DNA of 64,000 bases from Acetobacter ghanensis (GTDB lineage: Bacteria > Pseudomonadota > Alphaproteobacteria > Acetobacterales > Acetobacteraceae), in the NCBI RefSeq assembly GCF_001499675.1, contig NZ_LN609302.1, forward strand, positions 1,525,896-1,589,895, in the 5' to 3' direction. Every line of letters starts with the position of its first letter. Position 1 is the stretch's first letter. The notes under the pieces were generated by a model that was not told the origin of the DNA, did no database searches, and saw only the letters and a list, made by a program, of their open reading frames with translations. Of the stretch, positions 49,368-58,828 are shown one piece after another. Made by a program: the position numbers and the translations under genes.

Positions 49368-50864
49368 ATGAGTTCCACCACGACCGATACCGCTTCTTCC
49401 GTTGATGTTGTCCTTATTGGCGGTGGCGTCATGAGCGCCACGCTGGGGACATTGCTGCGCCAGCTCCAGCCGGACTGGAGCATTAGCGTTTTCGAACGTC
49501 TGGGCAGTGTTGCGGAAGAAAGTTCCAACGCGTGGAATAATGCAGGCACGGGGCACTCCGCCCTATGCGAGCTGAATTATACCCCCCAGGGGGCAGATGG
49601 GACCGTGGATATTACCAAGGCTGTGGGGGTGAACGAACAGTTCCAGATTTCCCGTCAGTTCTGGTCTTATCTGGTGGAAAACGAGATTATTGTATCGGCC
49701 AAAAGCTTTTTAACGCCTGTTCCGCACATGAGCTTTGTGTGGGGGGATGATAACGTGGCGTTCTTGCGCAAACGTTACGAAGCGCTCTCCCAGCATCCCT
49801 TGTTCTCCGGTATGGAATATACGGAAGATACGGCCCAGATTAAGCAGTGGGCACCGCTTATTATGCGTGACCGTCCGGCAGGGCAGAAACTGGCTTTGAC
49901 ACGTAGCCTGAGAGGGACAGACGTTAATTTTGGCGCTCTGACCCGTTTGATGTTCACCTATCTGGCCAGTACGCCAGCCTGCACGCTCCATACGCAGCAC
50001 GAGGTGAGTGATCTTGTCCGCAATGGTCAGGACGGCTGGAAGCTCAAGGTCAAGGATCTGCGTCAGAATACCCAGCGTGAGGTGAACGCCCGGTTTGTCT
50101 TTATTGGCGGTGGCGGTGGGGCACTCTCTCTGTTGCAGAAAACAGGCATTCCCGAAGCGCGCGGCATTGGTGGTTTTCCGGTTAGTGGGCAGTTCCTGCG
50201 TTGCACCAACCCTGACCTGATAGCGCAGCACCATGCCAAGATTTACGGTAAGGCCTCCGTGGGGGCTCCTCCCATGTCTGTACCGCATCTTGATACGCGG
50301 ATGATTGACGGAAGTCCGGCCCTGCTGTTTGGCCCGTATGCTGGTTTTTCCACTCGTTTTCTAAAGCAGGGGTCCCTTATGGATCTGCCGCTTTCCGTTC
50401 GCGCAGACAACATTGGTCCCATGCTGGCGGTTGCGCGGGATAACTGGGCTTTGACCAAGTATCTGATCGAGCAGGTTTTGCAGACACAAAGCGCGCGTAT
50501 TAAGGCATTGCAGGACTTTATTCCCGACGCTCAGGCCAAGGATTGGGAGCTGGTGGTGGCAGGCCAGCGTGTGCAGATTATTAAAAAGGATGCTGCCAAA
50601 GGTGGTGTTCTTCAGTTTGGTACGGAAGTTATTGCCAGCAAGGATGGCTCTGTTGCGGCCCTGCTGGGGGCATCGCCCGGCGCATCCACGGCAGCGCCAA
50701 TTATGCTGAACGTTCTGGAGAAATGCTTCTCCGCAAAAATCCCGGAATGGACCGATAAGCTGCGGCAGATTATTCCGTCTTTCGGGCAGAAACTCGCCCG
50801 TCATCCAGAACTGTGTGACGAAGTTTTTGATAAAACAACGCAGGTTCTGGGGCTAAGCCAGTAA
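49368..50864 (+). CDS. mqo: Malate:quinone oxidoreductase Mqo
   Basis: A peripheral-membrane FAD enzyme that oxidises malate to oxaloacetate and passes electrons to ubiquinone, in place of NAD malate dehydrogenase. From ATG 49368 (GCGGAGA upstream) it is 498 aa. It has the dinucleotide fold VDVVLIGGGVMSATLG, ESSNAWNNAGTGHSALCELNYTP, GGFPVSGQFLRC and LFGPYAGFSTRFLK. The ORF is open 33 codons further upstream without a good start. Mqo is common in acetic acid bacteria. Confidence 0.95.
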   Translation: MSSTTTDTASSVDVVLIGGGVMSATLGTLLRQLQPDWSISVFERLGSVAEESSNAWNNAGTGHSALCELNYTPQGADGTVDITKAVGVNEQFQISRQFWSYLVENEIIVSAKSFLTPVPHMSFVWGDDNVAFLRKRYEALSQHPLFSGMEYTEDTAQIKQWAPLIMRDRPAGQKLALTRSLRGTDVNFGALTRLMFTYLASTPACTLHTQHEVSDLVRNGQDGWKLKVKDLRQNTQREVNARFVFIGGGGGALSLLQKTGIPEARGIGGFPVSGQFLRCTNPDLIAQHHAKIYGKASVGAPPMSVPHLDTRMIDGSPALLFGPYAGFSTRFLKQGSLMDLPLSVRADNIGPMLAVARDNWALTKYLIEQVLQTQSARIKALQDFIPDAQAKDWELVVAGQRVQIIKKDAAKGGVLQFGTEVIASKDGSVAALLGASPGASTAAPIMLNVLEKCFSAKIPEWTDKLRQIIPSFGQKLARHPELCDEVFDKTTQVLGLSQ

Positions 50865-50874
50865 TATCAGGCAC

Positions 50875-50904
50875 GCTGCCCCGTATAAGTCATACTGGGG
50901 CAGC
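50875..50904. terminator. Hairpin between convergent mqo and queD
   Basis: GCTGCCCC (50875-50882) and GGGGCAGC (50897-50904) pair perfectly, and inner GTAT/ATAC can extend the stem. It sits in the 57-nt gap between convergent stops. There is no T-run. Confidence 0.5.
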
Positions 50905-50921
50905 TGCTCTGGCCGCGTAAT

Positions 50922-51446
50922 TTAGTCGGCTATGCTCATATCGGCCCGGTTCCACCAGCATGTTTGCTCTGTGGAACGCTGCGGAATAAAGTCTGCCGGG
51001 TCACCATCAAAGCTGACGGTGTTGGTGGGCGTTTCCTCAATGCTCAATTCAGAGCACCGCAGAACACCCCCTTCAGCTAACAGGAACGCATTGACCTTGG
51101 CCATAAGTAGGCAGGTCATGAGTTCTGTTGTCGGGTCACCCGGCGTGACTACAATACGTGCGGCGCGTGCTGGCTCATGTGTTTGGAACCATGCAAGGAG
51201 CGGGTCGTCTTCCGCCAGTTGCAGCGCATGGTCCAACCGCTCGTCCACAAAGCGATGCCATGTCTGTTTTGCGTTCTGGAAGGAAACAGGCATGTTTCCG
51301 CGGCCATCAAGCCGGGTTGCTTTGGTGGGTGTAAGGCGGACAGTCACAAATTCGTTGTGACCGTGGGGCAGGGCGCAGCTCTCGCTTGCTCCGTGGATCA
51401 GACGGTGCCCCATGGAAAAACGACGCGTAAAAACAAGGTCAGGCAT
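50922..51446 (-). CDS. queD: 6-carboxy-5,6,7,8-tetrahydropterin synthase (QueD family)
   Basis: QueD makes 6-carboxytetrahydropterin from dihydroneopterin triphosphate, the second step of preQ0/queuosine synthesis. From ATG 51446 it is 174 aa, longer than the classical ~120 aa. Zinc-ligand His residues are in SMGHRLIHG and LPHGHNE, and the catalytic Cys is in ESCALPHGH. The open frame extends 42 codons upstream through queC, but ATG 51446 gives the right start and overlaps queC by 8 nt. Confidence 0.88.
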   Translation of the reverse strand: MPDLVFTRRFSMGHRLIHGASESCALPHGHNEFVTVRLTPTKATRLDGRGNMPVSFQNAKQTWHRFVDERLDHALQLAEDDPLLAWFQTHEPARAARIVVTPGDPTTELMTCLLMAKVNAFLLAEGGVLRCSELSIEETPTNTVSFDGDPADFIPQRSTEQTCWWNRADMSIAD

Positions 51447-52167
51447 TTTGGTTTTCTGCTTTGTAGGCTTCCCATCCGGCACGGCGGAGTTGGCAGGCTG
51501 GGCAGGTACCACATCCATACCCCCAAGCGTGGCGTGTACTGCGCTCACCCATGTAACAGGTATGACTCTCATGGTTAATGAGGGTAACTACTGCTTCACC
51601 GCCAAGCTCTTCCGCCAGTGTCCATGTTTCGGCCTTGTCCAGCCACATGAGAGGCGTGTGCAGGACATATCGGCTGTCCATACCCAGATTGAGAGCGACC
51701 TGTAGGGCCTTGATAGTGTCATCCCGGCAGTCCGGGTAGCCGGAATAGTCTGTCTCACAAACACCGGTCACGATGTGGCGTATGCCTCTACGCGCGGCAA
51801 GGGCGGCGGAAAATGTCAAAAAAATCAGGTTCCGGCCGGGCACAAAAGTGTTGGGCAGGCCGCTTTGCGTCATGGAAATTTCGGCATCGCGCGTTAGGGC
51901 AGTGTCGGAAATATCATTCAGGGCGTGCAGGGGCAAAGTATGGTCTGGTCCCAGACGCTGTTTCCATTGTGGGTTTGCTGCGGCTAGTCCGTCTCTTATG
52001 CTCTGGCGGCATTCTAGTTCAATGGCATGGCGCTGGCCGTAGTCAAACCCAACGGTTTCCACATGCCCAAAGCGGGATAAGGCCCATGCAAGGCATGTTG
52101 CAGAATCCTGTCCGCCAGAAAAAAGAACCAGGGCGGATTCAGTCTGTTCCTTGGAGGACAGGGGCAT
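51439..52167 (-). CDS. queC: 7-cyano-7-deazaguanine synthase QueC
   Basis: QueC turns 7-carboxy-7-deazaguanine into preQ0 using ATP and ammonia. From ATG 52167 the protein is 242 aa with the PP-loop [46 protein letters not shown], and the zinc site [10 protein letters not shown]. It begins 2 nt after the queE stop. The ORF is open 16 codons further upstream inside queE. Confidence 0.95.
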   Translation of the reverse strand: MPLSSKEQTESALVLFSGGQDSATCLAWALSRFGHVETVGFDYGQRHAIELECRQSIRDGLAAANPQWKQRLGPDHTLPLHALNDISDTALTRDAEISMTQSGLPNTFVPGRNLIFLTFSAALAARRGIRHIVTGVCETDYSGYPDCRDDTIKALQVALNLGMDSRYVLHTPLMWLDKAETWTLAEELGGEAVVTLINHESHTCYMGERSTRHAWGYGCGTCPACQLRRAGWEAYKAENQNA

Positions 52168-52169
52168 GA

Positions 52170-52814
52170 TCAGGGTATTCCCGTCAGCTTGTGAGTTTGT
52201 AGGGATAACGCCCATTGGGGCGTTTGCAGGCAGTAGGCAATGGCTGCCTGTGTGTTGGCAGCCTGATCGGGACCATCCTTAGGCTGTAGCCAGAAGTGGG
52301 TAAAGTCCAGCCCAGCGACGTCTGCCGGGTTCAGTCCCTCTTGAGGGTAAACGAGTTTAAGCTCGGTACCACTGGTTTGTACAAGCGGAGCACCGGCTTT
52401 GGGGCTGATACATAGCCAGTCTATGCCCTGAGGAGCGGCTATGGTGCCATTGCTTTCGACCGCAATGGAAAATCCTCTGGCATGCATGGCGTCAATTAAG
52501 GGCGCATCAAGCTGGAGCAGTGGCTCCCCCCCCGTAAAAACGATCAAACGACGTTGTGGGGTTGCTGGAGCCTGCGCAGGCCAGAAGTTTGCAATACAGT
52601 CAGCTAGATCGGCGGCGGTCTGGAACCGCCCGCCATTGCTGCCATCTGTGCCAACAAAATCCGTATCGCAAAACTGGCAGATGGCCTCTTGCCGATCTTC
52701 CTCCCGACCGGACCAGAGGTTACATCCGGTAAAGCGGCAGAACACGGCCACACGCCCTGCCTGCCCGCCTTCGCCCTGCAGGGTAAGGAAAATTTCTTTG
52801 ACCGAGTAAACCAT
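52170..52814 (-). CDS. queE: 7-carboxy-7-deazaguanine synthase QueE
   Basis: A radical SAM enzyme that contracts 6-carboxytetrahydropterin to 7-carboxy-7-deazaguanine. The 214-aa protein has [15 protein letters not shown] and the unusual cluster motif C-x14-C-x2-C ([19 protein letters not shown]), characteristic of the Burkholderia-type QueE, then [11 protein letters not shown]. It lies 8 nt downstream of bioB on the same strand. Only queF, tgt and later genes are missing from the window. Confidence 0.94.
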   Translation of the reverse strand: MVYSVKEIFLTLQGEGGQAGRVAVFCRFTGCNLWSGREEDRQEAICQFCDTDFVGTDGSNGGRFQTAADLADCIANFWPAQAPATPQRRLIVFTGGEPLLQLDAPLIDAMHARGFSIAVESNGTIAAPQGIDWLCISPKAGAPLVQTSGTELKLVYPQEGLNPADVAGLDFTHFWLQPKDGPDQAANTQAAIAYCLQTPQWALSLQTHKLTGIP

Positions 52815-52822
52815 TGAAAATC

Positions 52823-53821
52823 TTACAGGCCAATCCCGGTCGTGTGCATGCCCAGATTGTCCAGCAATGCACGGTCACGCTGGGCTTGAGGGTTGGGTGT
52901 GGTCAGCAGCCGCTCGCCGTAGAATATGGAGTTGGCTCCGGCCAGAAAACACAGAGTCTGGGTTTCATCGGTCATGTTTTCACGGCCCGCGGCTAGCCGC
53001 ACGCGGCTTTTGGGCATGGTAATGCGGGCCGCGGCAATCATCCGCACAAAGTCTAGCGGACGCACTTCATCCGCTTGGGCAAGGGGGGTGCCTTCTACGC
53101 GAACAAGCAGATTGATGGGTACACTTTCGGGGTGAGAGGGCATGTTGGCCAGTGCTGTAATCAGCCCTGCGCGGTCGGTTTCATTTTCACCCATGCCAAC
53201 AATGCCACCACAGCAGACGTTAATGCCTGCATCCCGCACGTTGGAGAGGGTGTCCAGTCGTTCCTGATAAGTGCGGGTGGTGATGATCTGGCCATAATAC
53301 TCAGGCGATGTATCAATATTGTGGTTATAATAGTCCAGACCAGCCTGCTTTAGTCTGTGGGCCTGCGCATCATCCAGCATCCCCAAGGTTACACAGGTTT
53401 CCATACCAAGGTCTTTAACGCCTTCAATCATGGCGCAGACGGTTTCCATGTCGCGTTCTTTGGGGCTACGCCATGCGGCGCCCATGCAAAAACGGCTGGC
53501 ACCTGCGGCCTTGGCTTTTTTGGCTTCGGTCAGAACCTTTTCGACTGCCATAAGCTTTTCAGCTTTAACACCGTCTTCGTGCGCGGTGCTCTGGGGGCAG
53601 TATGCGCAGTCTTCCGGGCAGCCGCCTGTTTTGATGGACAGGAGGGTGGAGATTTGTATCTCTGTCGGATCAAACGTTGCGCGATGGATTGCTTGCGCCT
53701 GAAACATTAGTTCCGGAAACGGAAGATCAAGCAAAGCCTGCACTTCGGCCACACTCCAGTCATGGCGGATGTCCAGAGAGGGGGAGGCAGGGCGGGAAAA
53801 GGAGGGCGAACCGTCAGGCAT
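52823..53821 (-). CDS. bioB: Biotin synthase BioB
   Basis: BioB inserts sulfur into dethiobiotin, the last step of biotin synthesis. In 332 aa it shows [13 protein letters not shown] (the radical SAM C-x3-C-x2-C), [28 protein letters not shown] and RLAAGRENM with the Arg ligand of the 2Fe-2S cluster. The gene heads the run bioB-queE-queC-queD, with queE after 8 nt. No BirA-type biotin operator is recognised upstream. Confidence 0.96.
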   Translation of the reverse strand: MPDGSPSFSRPASPSLDIRHDWSVAEVQALLDLPFPELMFQAQAIHRATFDPTEIQISTLLSIKTGGCPEDCAYCPQSTAHEDGVKAEKLMAVEKVLTEAKKAKAAGASRFCMGAAWRSPKERDMETVCAMIEGVKDLGMETCVTLGMLDDAQAHRLKQAGLDYYNHNIDTSPEYYGQIITTRTYQERLDTLSNVRDAGINVCCGGIVGMGENETDRAGLITALANMPSHPESVPINLLVRVEGTPLAQADEVRPLDFVRMIAAARITMPKSRVRLAAGRENMTDETQTLCFLAGANSIFYGERLLTTPNPQAQRDRALLDNLGMHTTGIGL

Positions 53822-54005
53822 GGAATGTTGACCGAACCAGATATGCTAGAGGAAAGTGCAATGCAGCATAGCGTGTTTGGATGGTCAAAGCCAGTTTTTA
53901 GCAGATGGCCGAAGGGGGGGGGTGGGTGCCCCACCTTCACAACGGGCGGAAAGTGTTTGAATACTCGAAGCGCGCAAAACCCAACGACAAAGAAAGGTGG
54001 GTAAG

Positions 54006-54281
54006 ATGACAAAAAAGAAGGCGGTTACAGGGCTGGTGCTGGCCATGACGGCAGTGACGTCGCTTGCAGCTTGCGAACATCACCCGGAGGAACGTTCTGG
54101 GCGCGGTGTAAGGCCGTTACGTATGCCCAATCCGGCCTCCCTTTACTGCGTTAAAAAAGGTGGCGAGCTGAAGATGGAAACAACGGACAAAGGGCAGGTA
54201 GGCTACTGCCATTTGCCTGATGGTCGTGTGGTTGAGGAATGGACGCTGTTCCGCCAGGAAAATCCGCGTCCGAGCAACTGA
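54006..54281 (+). CDS. DUF333 domain lipoprotein
   Basis: A 91-aa predicted lipoprotein. Signal with lipobox TSLAAC around residue 22, then a DUF333 motif NPASLYCVKKGGELKMETTD...GYCHLPDGRVVEEWTLFR with two conserved Cys. Members are small secreted proteins with no defined role. ATG 54006 (GGTGGGTAAG upstream) is preferred over GTG 53997. It is 184 nt from the divergent bioB, and the DUF1348 gene follows after 22 nt. Confidence 0.85.
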   Translation: MTKKKAVTGLVLAMTAVTSLAACEHHPEERSGRGVRPLRMPNPASLYCVKKGGELKMETTDKGQVGYCHLPDGRVVEEWTLFRQENPRPSN

Positions 54282-54303
54282 CCCTGTTGGGTAGGAGTTT
54301 TTT

Positions 54304-54768
54304 ATGTCTCGTCCTCCTTTTCCACCATTTGACGCGGCATCAGCTGCGCAAAAGACCCGCATGGCTGAAGACGCCTGGAACTCTCAGGAGCCAGAAAAAG
54401 TGGCGCTGGCCTATACGCCCGACAGTGTCTGGCGGAACAGGACGGACTTTGTGCGTGGACGCACAGAGATTGTTGCATTTTTAAACCGCAAGTGGGCGCA
54501 GGAGCAGGACTACAGACTGATCAAGGAGGTCTGGGCCTTTGGCGGAAACCGCATTGCTGTGCGTTTTGCTTATGAGTGGCGTAATGCGGCAGGGTTGTGG
54601 TTCCGCTCCTACGGTAACGAGAACTGGGAGTTTGATGAGGCAGGGCTGATGCAGCAGCGTCATGCGTCCATCAATGATCTGCCAATTACAAGTGCTGATC
54701 GACTGTTCCACTGGCCAAAAGGCCGTAGGCCGGATGACCATCCGGGGCTGACCGCACTCGGCCTGTAA
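54304..54768 (+). CDS. DUF1348 (NTF2/SnoaL-like) protein
   Basis: A 154-aa protein of the DUF1348 family with the cystatin-like NTF2 fold: [83 protein letters not shown] and [10 protein letters not shown]. These are conserved stretches of an abundant but uncharacterised family, possibly binding small hydrophobic ligands. The function is unknown. Confidence 0.9.
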   Translation: MSRPPFPPFDAASAAQKTRMAEDAWNSQEPEKVALAYTPDSVWRNRTDFVRGRTEIVAFLNRKWAQEQDYRLIKEVWAFGGNRIAVRFAYEWRNAAGLWFRSYGNENWEFDEAGLMQQRHASINDLPITSADRLFHWPKGRRPDDHPGLTALGL

Positions 54769-54811
54769 GCAGGCCAAGTGCAGGAATGGATGGTGCATTA
54801 TGGTGACCTCG

Positions 54812-55891
54812 TCAGTCACAAAAAGTGACTTTGACGAGCGCCAGACTGGCGCCAATCAGGCCAGCTAGGGAAAAACATACCGTCAGAACGAGCGGCTTGC
54901 CTGCGCGGATGACGGACCGTAAATCCACACTCAGGCCCAGTGCCGCCATGGCCAGAATGGTCAGGTTGGTTGCGGTAAGCCCCAAAGGGGCAACTGCGGC
55001 TGTCGGAATAATGCTGAGCGAACGGGCGATCATCATCACAAAAAAGCCAGTAATGTACCACGGCACCAGCCGGGAAAGAGGCAGGTGATATGGTGCAGCA
55101 GGGGGCTTGCTGGATGCCCCCATATGCAGCAGCTTTGGAGCGAGTAGGGACAGGCTAATGCAGACCGGTCCCAACATAAGGACGCGCATAAGTTTGACTA
55201 GTGTGCCAACGTGCACAGCCGTTAGGCCAAACGGGGCTGCTGCGGCAACAACCTGAGGCACGGCATAAACAGTCAGCCCGGCTAGTGCGCCCTGAGCACT
55301 CTGGCTCATATGTAGGGTGGGAACCAGTAAGGGCAGACACAAGACGACCACAAGGCCTCCCGCCGCAGTAAAGGCAATGGTTGTCCCTACATCTTCGTCC
55401 TTGGCCCGAATAACTGGTGCCGCAGCCATAATGGCAGAATTTCCACAAATGGCGTTACCACATGCCACCAGCAAAAGCTGAGGTGTGGGCAGGCCGATTA
55501 CGCGTCCAACGCCATATGTAAAAATAATGCTGAACAGCACAACGCCCATAACCCCCACCAAGAGCAGAGGGCCTGCGCAAAGAACGGCGTTGAGGCTGAA
55601 AGATGCTCCCAGAAGAACGATGGCAATGTTCAAAAGGGTTTTGGAGCAGAGTTTAATTCCATCTGCCCATATGAGTCCGGGTTCGTAGAGGGTTCTTGCA
55701 AAAACGCCCAGTAGCAGAGCCAGATTCAGGCTTTCCAACCATGCTTTGCCCAGCAGGAAGGTTTCGGCTGCCTCAAGCACCATGGCCATGCAGGAAATGA
55801 GCAGGCAGAGCAGAACGCCGGGTAGGTTTGTTTTTACAAACCGGAAAGCCTGTTGGGGCAGAATGAAGGGGGCGAGAAATATTCTGGTCAT
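54812..55891 (-). CDS. YeiH family putative sulfate/sulfonate exporter
   Basis: A 359-aa membrane protein with around ten helices. It matches the YeiH/PSE family: NLALLLGVFARTLYEPGLIWADGIKLCSKTLLNIAIVLLGAS, TYGVGRVIGLP, LVACGNAICGNSAIMAAAPVI and GLTVYAVPQVVAAAAPFG. The family is proposed to export sulfate or sulfur compounds. It is divergent from a LysR gene, the common YeiH/YeiE layout, which suggests direct regulation. A role in sulfur balance would fit the nearby cys genes but is unproven. Confidence 0.9.
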   Translation of the reverse strand: MTRIFLAPFILPQQAFRFVKTNLPGVLLCLLISCMAMVLEAAETFLLGKAWLESLNLALLLGVFARTLYEPGLIWADGIKLCSKTLLNIAIVLLGASFSLNAVLCAGPLLLVGVMGVVLFSIIFTYGVGRVIGLPTPQLLLVACGNAICGNSAIMAAAPVIRAKDEDVGTTIAFTAAGGLVVVLCLPLLVPTLHMSQSAQGALAGLTVYAVPQVVAAAAPFGLTAVHVGTLVKLMRVLMLGPVCISLSLLAPKLLHMGASSKPPAAPYHLPLSRLVPWYITGFFVMMIARSLSIIPTAAVAPLGLTATNLTILAMAALGLSVDLRSVIRAGKPLVLTVCFSLAGLIGASLALVKVTFCD

Positions 55892-55934
55892 GGCGCGCTT
55901 CCTTTCGTCTTCGCAGACTTAGGGGAAGATTATT

Positions 55935-55988
55935 CAATCAATCCAACGCATAGTTTTTGTGGTTTTAATCGCGAATAGTGATTGATTG
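55935..55988. promoter_or_regulatory. Divergent promoter/operator region of yeiH-like and lysR genes
   Basis: CAATCAAT (55935-55942) and ATTGATTG (55981-55988) form an inverted repeat with 38 nt between, within the 113-nt A+T-rich gap. Between them ATAGTTTTTGTGGTTTTAAT includes LysR-like T-n11-A spacing. This is the natural site for the LysR protein. Confidence 0.5.
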
Positions 55989-56004
55989 TGCTAAGGGCCC
56001 CAAA

Positions 56005-56892
56005 ATGACCTTGGAGCAACTTCGTCTTTTTGTCGCTGTGGCTGAACGTGAGCACGTCACAGCCGCCAGCCGGGCCCTGCATGTGACGCAATCAGCCGTA
56101 TCCGCCGCCATAGCGGCGCTGGAAGAACGGCATGGCGTTAAGCTGTTCCACCGTGTGGGGCGTGGTATCTGTTTGACCGAGGCAGGGCGCCTGTTTCTAC
56201 CAGAAGCGCGCGGTGTTCTTGCCCGCGCGGCTTCGGCAGAGAATGTGTTGGAAGAGGTGGCGGGCCTCAAAAGGGGCACATTACGTGTTGTCGCCAGCCA
56301 GACCATTGCGGCTTACTGGCTGCCTCCCATTCTTGTCGCCTTTCACAGGCAGTATCCCGACATCGAAATTGATCTCGCAATCAGCAACACGCAGGATGCC
56401 GCCTCCCGCGTGCGGGATGGTGTTGTGGAACTGGGTATTGTTGAAGGTTTGGTGGAAGACCCGGTCCTTGCGCAATGGCCTGTGGGGGAGGACCACCTGA
56501 CACTTATTCAGGCATCTCCTGAGTTACCTCATACCATCAACCGCGCATGGCTACGGGCGGCGCAATGGGTTATGCGGGAGCCTGGCTCCGGCACGCGTGC
56601 GACGCTGGAGCAGCATTTGCGGCAACTGGGGATTGATCCGCAGGAGCTGACAATCAGCCTCGTTCTGCCCTCTAACGAGAGTGTGCGAACCGCCATAGAA
56701 GCCGGGGCAGGCATTGGTGCGCTCTCATCTCTGGTTGTGGCACCCTCTTTGCAGGCCGGAACAGTGTATGCCGTGCCGCAAACGCTCAAAACCCGTTCGT
56801 TTTACGGACTGAGGCACAAAGAGCGTTATCGCAGCCGTGCGGCCGATGCCTTGCTGATGCTGATTGACCAAAACAACCGCCAAATGAAGTAA
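56005..56892 (+). CDS. LysR family transcriptional regulator (YeiE-like)
   Basis: A 295-aa regulator. The N-terminal winged HTH is MTLEQLRLFVAVAEREHVTAASRALHVTQSAVSAAIAALEERHG, and the C-terminal part is a periplasmic-binding-like effector domain (LRVVASQTIAAYWLPPILVAFHRQYPDIEIDLA). ATG 56005 gives the standard LysR start; GTG 55978 would add nine residues. Placed divergent to the YeiH-like transporter, it probably controls it and perhaps itself. The effector is not known. Confidence 0.92.
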   Translation: MTLEQLRLFVAVAEREHVTAASRALHVTQSAVSAAIAALEERHGVKLFHRVGRGICLTEAGRLFLPEARGVLARAASAENVLEEVAGLKRGTLRVVASQTIAAYWLPPILVAFHRQYPDIEIDLAISNTQDAASRVRDGVVELGIVEGLVEDPVLAQWPVGEDHLTLIQASPELPHTINRAWLRAAQWVMREPGSGTRATLEQHLRQLGIDPQELTISLVLPSNESVRTAIEAGAGIGALSSLVVAPSLQAGTVYAVPQTLKTRSFYGLRHKERYRSRAADALLMLIDQNNRQMK

Positions 56893-57043
56893 GGCGTGCT
56901 CTTTTTACCCCATTATGCTCAAAATGAGGTTATGTAGCTTCCGGTAGCATTGCATGGTGCTGCTTGTGGGATAATAAGGCTTATTGTCTCAATCCATCCC
57001 ACATATGCAAAACGCGTTGGATAAAACCGGGAAAACATTCAAG

Positions 57044-58003
57044 ATGACAGCTCTGCCTGCTTTTTGTGACGTGGTTGCGGCTTCTGCCAGACTTAAGGGG
57101 CGGGCTCACCGGACGCCGGTTCTGACGTCGCGTTACTTTAACCAACAAAGCGGCATGGAGCTGTTTTTTAAGGCAGAAAATTTTCAGCGGGTGGGGGCCT
57201 TCAAGTTCAGAGGTGCCACCAATGCAATTATGGCACTGCCGGAAGAGACGCGACGGAAGGGGATTGTTGCTTTCTCTTCGGGGAACCATGCGCAGGCCAT
57301 TGCCTGTGCTGCAAGGGATGCCGGGGTCTCTGCGGTGGTCGTGATGCCCGAGGATGCTCCAACCATGAAGCTTGCAGCAACCCGCGGGTATGGGGCTGAG
57401 GTTGTTACGTATGATCGTTATACAGCAGATCGTGAGGAAATAGCTGCACGCCTTGTGGCCGAGAGAGGTGGGACGCTGCTGCCGTCTTTCAATCATCCTG
57501 ACATCATTGCGGGTCAGGGAACGGCAGCGTTGGAACTGCTGGAGGAGACTGGCCCGCTGGACGCTCTTTTTGTCCCGGTTGGCGGCGGAGGGTTGGTCTC
57601 CGGGTGTGCGCTTGTTGCACATGAAATAGCGCCAGACTGTGCCGTGATTGGCGTTGAGCCTGCTGCGGGGGATGATGCCCGGCAATCGCTGGCGGCGGGG
57701 CATATTGTTAAAATTCCTGCGCCACGCACAATTGCCGATGGCGCGCAGACCACGAGTGTTGGAAGTCTGACGTTTGCACTCATGCAGCAGTATTTGCGTG
57801 GTATTGTCACGGTTGATGACGCTTCGCTAGTTGCAACCATGCGCCAGATAGCGGAACGGATGAAAATTCTTGTGGAACCAACCGGATGTCTGGCCCCGGC
57901 GGCGGCCCTTGCCGCAGCGCCGGAATGGCAGGGACGGCGTGTTGGCGTTATTTTATCCGGAGGGAACGTGGATATTACGAGATTTTCCGCTCTTGTTGGA
58001 TAA
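57044..58003 (+). CDS. Threonine/serine dehydratase-like PLP enzyme
   Basis: A fold-type II PLP enzyme of 319 aa. The cofactor Lys is in GAFKFRGATN near residue 54, with SSGNHAQAIACAA, the glycine loop PVGGGGLVSG, and EPTGCLAPAAALA. It resembles the serine racemase/threo-3-hydroxyaspartate dehydratase/catabolic threonine dehydratase branch and lacks a C-terminal regulatory ACT domain. TTG 56984 and ATG 57005 would give longer N-termini; ATG 57044 fits family starts (MTALPAFCDVVAASARLKGRAHRTPV). The true substrate is uncertain. Confidence 0.88.
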   Translation: MTALPAFCDVVAASARLKGRAHRTPVLTSRYFNQQSGMELFFKAENFQRVGAFKFRGATNAIMALPEETRRKGIVAFSSGNHAQAIACAARDAGVSAVVVMPEDAPTMKLAATRGYGAEVVTYDRYTADREEIAARLVAERGGTLLPSFNHPDIIAGQGTAALELLEETGPLDALFVPVGGGGLVSGCALVAHEIAPDCAVIGVEPAAGDDARQSLAAGHIVKIPAPRTIADGAQTTSVGSLTFALMQQYLRGIVTVDDASLVATMRQIAERMKILVEPTGCLAPAAALAAAPEWQGRRVGVILSGGNVDITRFSALVG

Positions 58004-58042
58004 AATACGATATCGCAGAGCCTGAAGCAGGAGGGAATAGCC

Positions 58043-58726
58043 GTGCGCAGTATGGATTTCAGTTCATGGCATAGTGCGCTCATAACGGTTATTGGACTGG
58101 TATTTTTGACCCTGCTAGGGGTGGGCATTCGTCTGGTTATGATGCTGACAATCCAGCAGCGCAGGGAACGCCTAAACAGGCAGATTAATGAACGGATCAG
58201 AACGCTGATCGCGGCATATAAAACATTGGGGGGGTCATTTACCGGAGACCTCAGTGTTAGTCCGATACACCTGCGGGAAATCAAGACCAACGGTCAGGAC
58301 GCGGTGTCTCTGGATATGTCAGGGAGTTCGGAGCGTGCGCGCCGTATCCGTGATGCTGTTGAAGGCGCTCTGTCGGATATTATCCTGCTAGGCACCGAAG
58401 AGCACGTCCGTCTGGCCGTAAGAGCTGCGTCTGAACTGGCACAGGGGCGCAATGTTCATACGCATGATCTGGTGGTGTCGTTACGTAATTTTATTCGTAA
58501 AGCGCTTGATATCGAACATATTCCATCTGATCTGGAACTCCCGCGTCAGGGGCCAAGCCGTCCTTCGGCATCTGGCGGCCGAGATAAAGGAGAAGGGGGC
58601 AAAGATGGAGGCGCTAAAGGTGGTGGTGCCGGTGGAATGGGGGGAGGAAATGCCGGTGGCAGCGGCATGGGAGGGAGTATCTCTGCCGATAACGATGCAG
58701 ACACCTCATCCAGCCATCATATGTAA
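58043..58726 (+). CDS. Uncharacterised membrane-anchored protein with glycine-rich tail
   Basis: A 227-aa protein. One hydrophobic helix lies at residues ~12-36 (ALITVIGLVFLTLLGVGIRLVMML). The cytoplasmic conserved-looking region runs QQRRERLNRQINERIRTLIAAYKTLGGSFTGDLS, then RIRDAVEGALSDIILLGTEEHVRLA and VSLRNFIRKALDIEHIPSDLELPRQGP. The tail from ~180 is nearly all Gly, Ala and Ser with a few charges. GTG 58043 sits 6-7 nt after CAGGAGGGA, a strong ribosome site; ATG 58052 is less well spaced. Function unknown. It follows the dehydratase by 39 nt. Confidence 0.78.
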   Translation: MRSMDFSSWHSALITVIGLVFLTLLGVGIRLVMMLTIQQRRERLNRQINERIRTLIAAYKTLGGSFTGDLSVSPIHLREIKTNGQDAVSLDMSGSSERARRIRDAVEGALSDIILLGTEEHVRLAVRAASELAQGRNVHTHDLVVSLRNFIRKALDIEHIPSDLELPRQGPSRPSASGGRDKGEGGKDGGAKGGGAGGMGGGNAGGSGMGGSISADNDADTSSSHHM

Positions 58727-58828
58727 CGCTACGACCGGATAAAAAAGACTGCCTTAGGTGCCTTGCGTGGGGGGCGTTGTAGGCGGAACAGCCCACATCA
58801 CACAGGCTTGCGGGAGAAGAGGGGCAGT

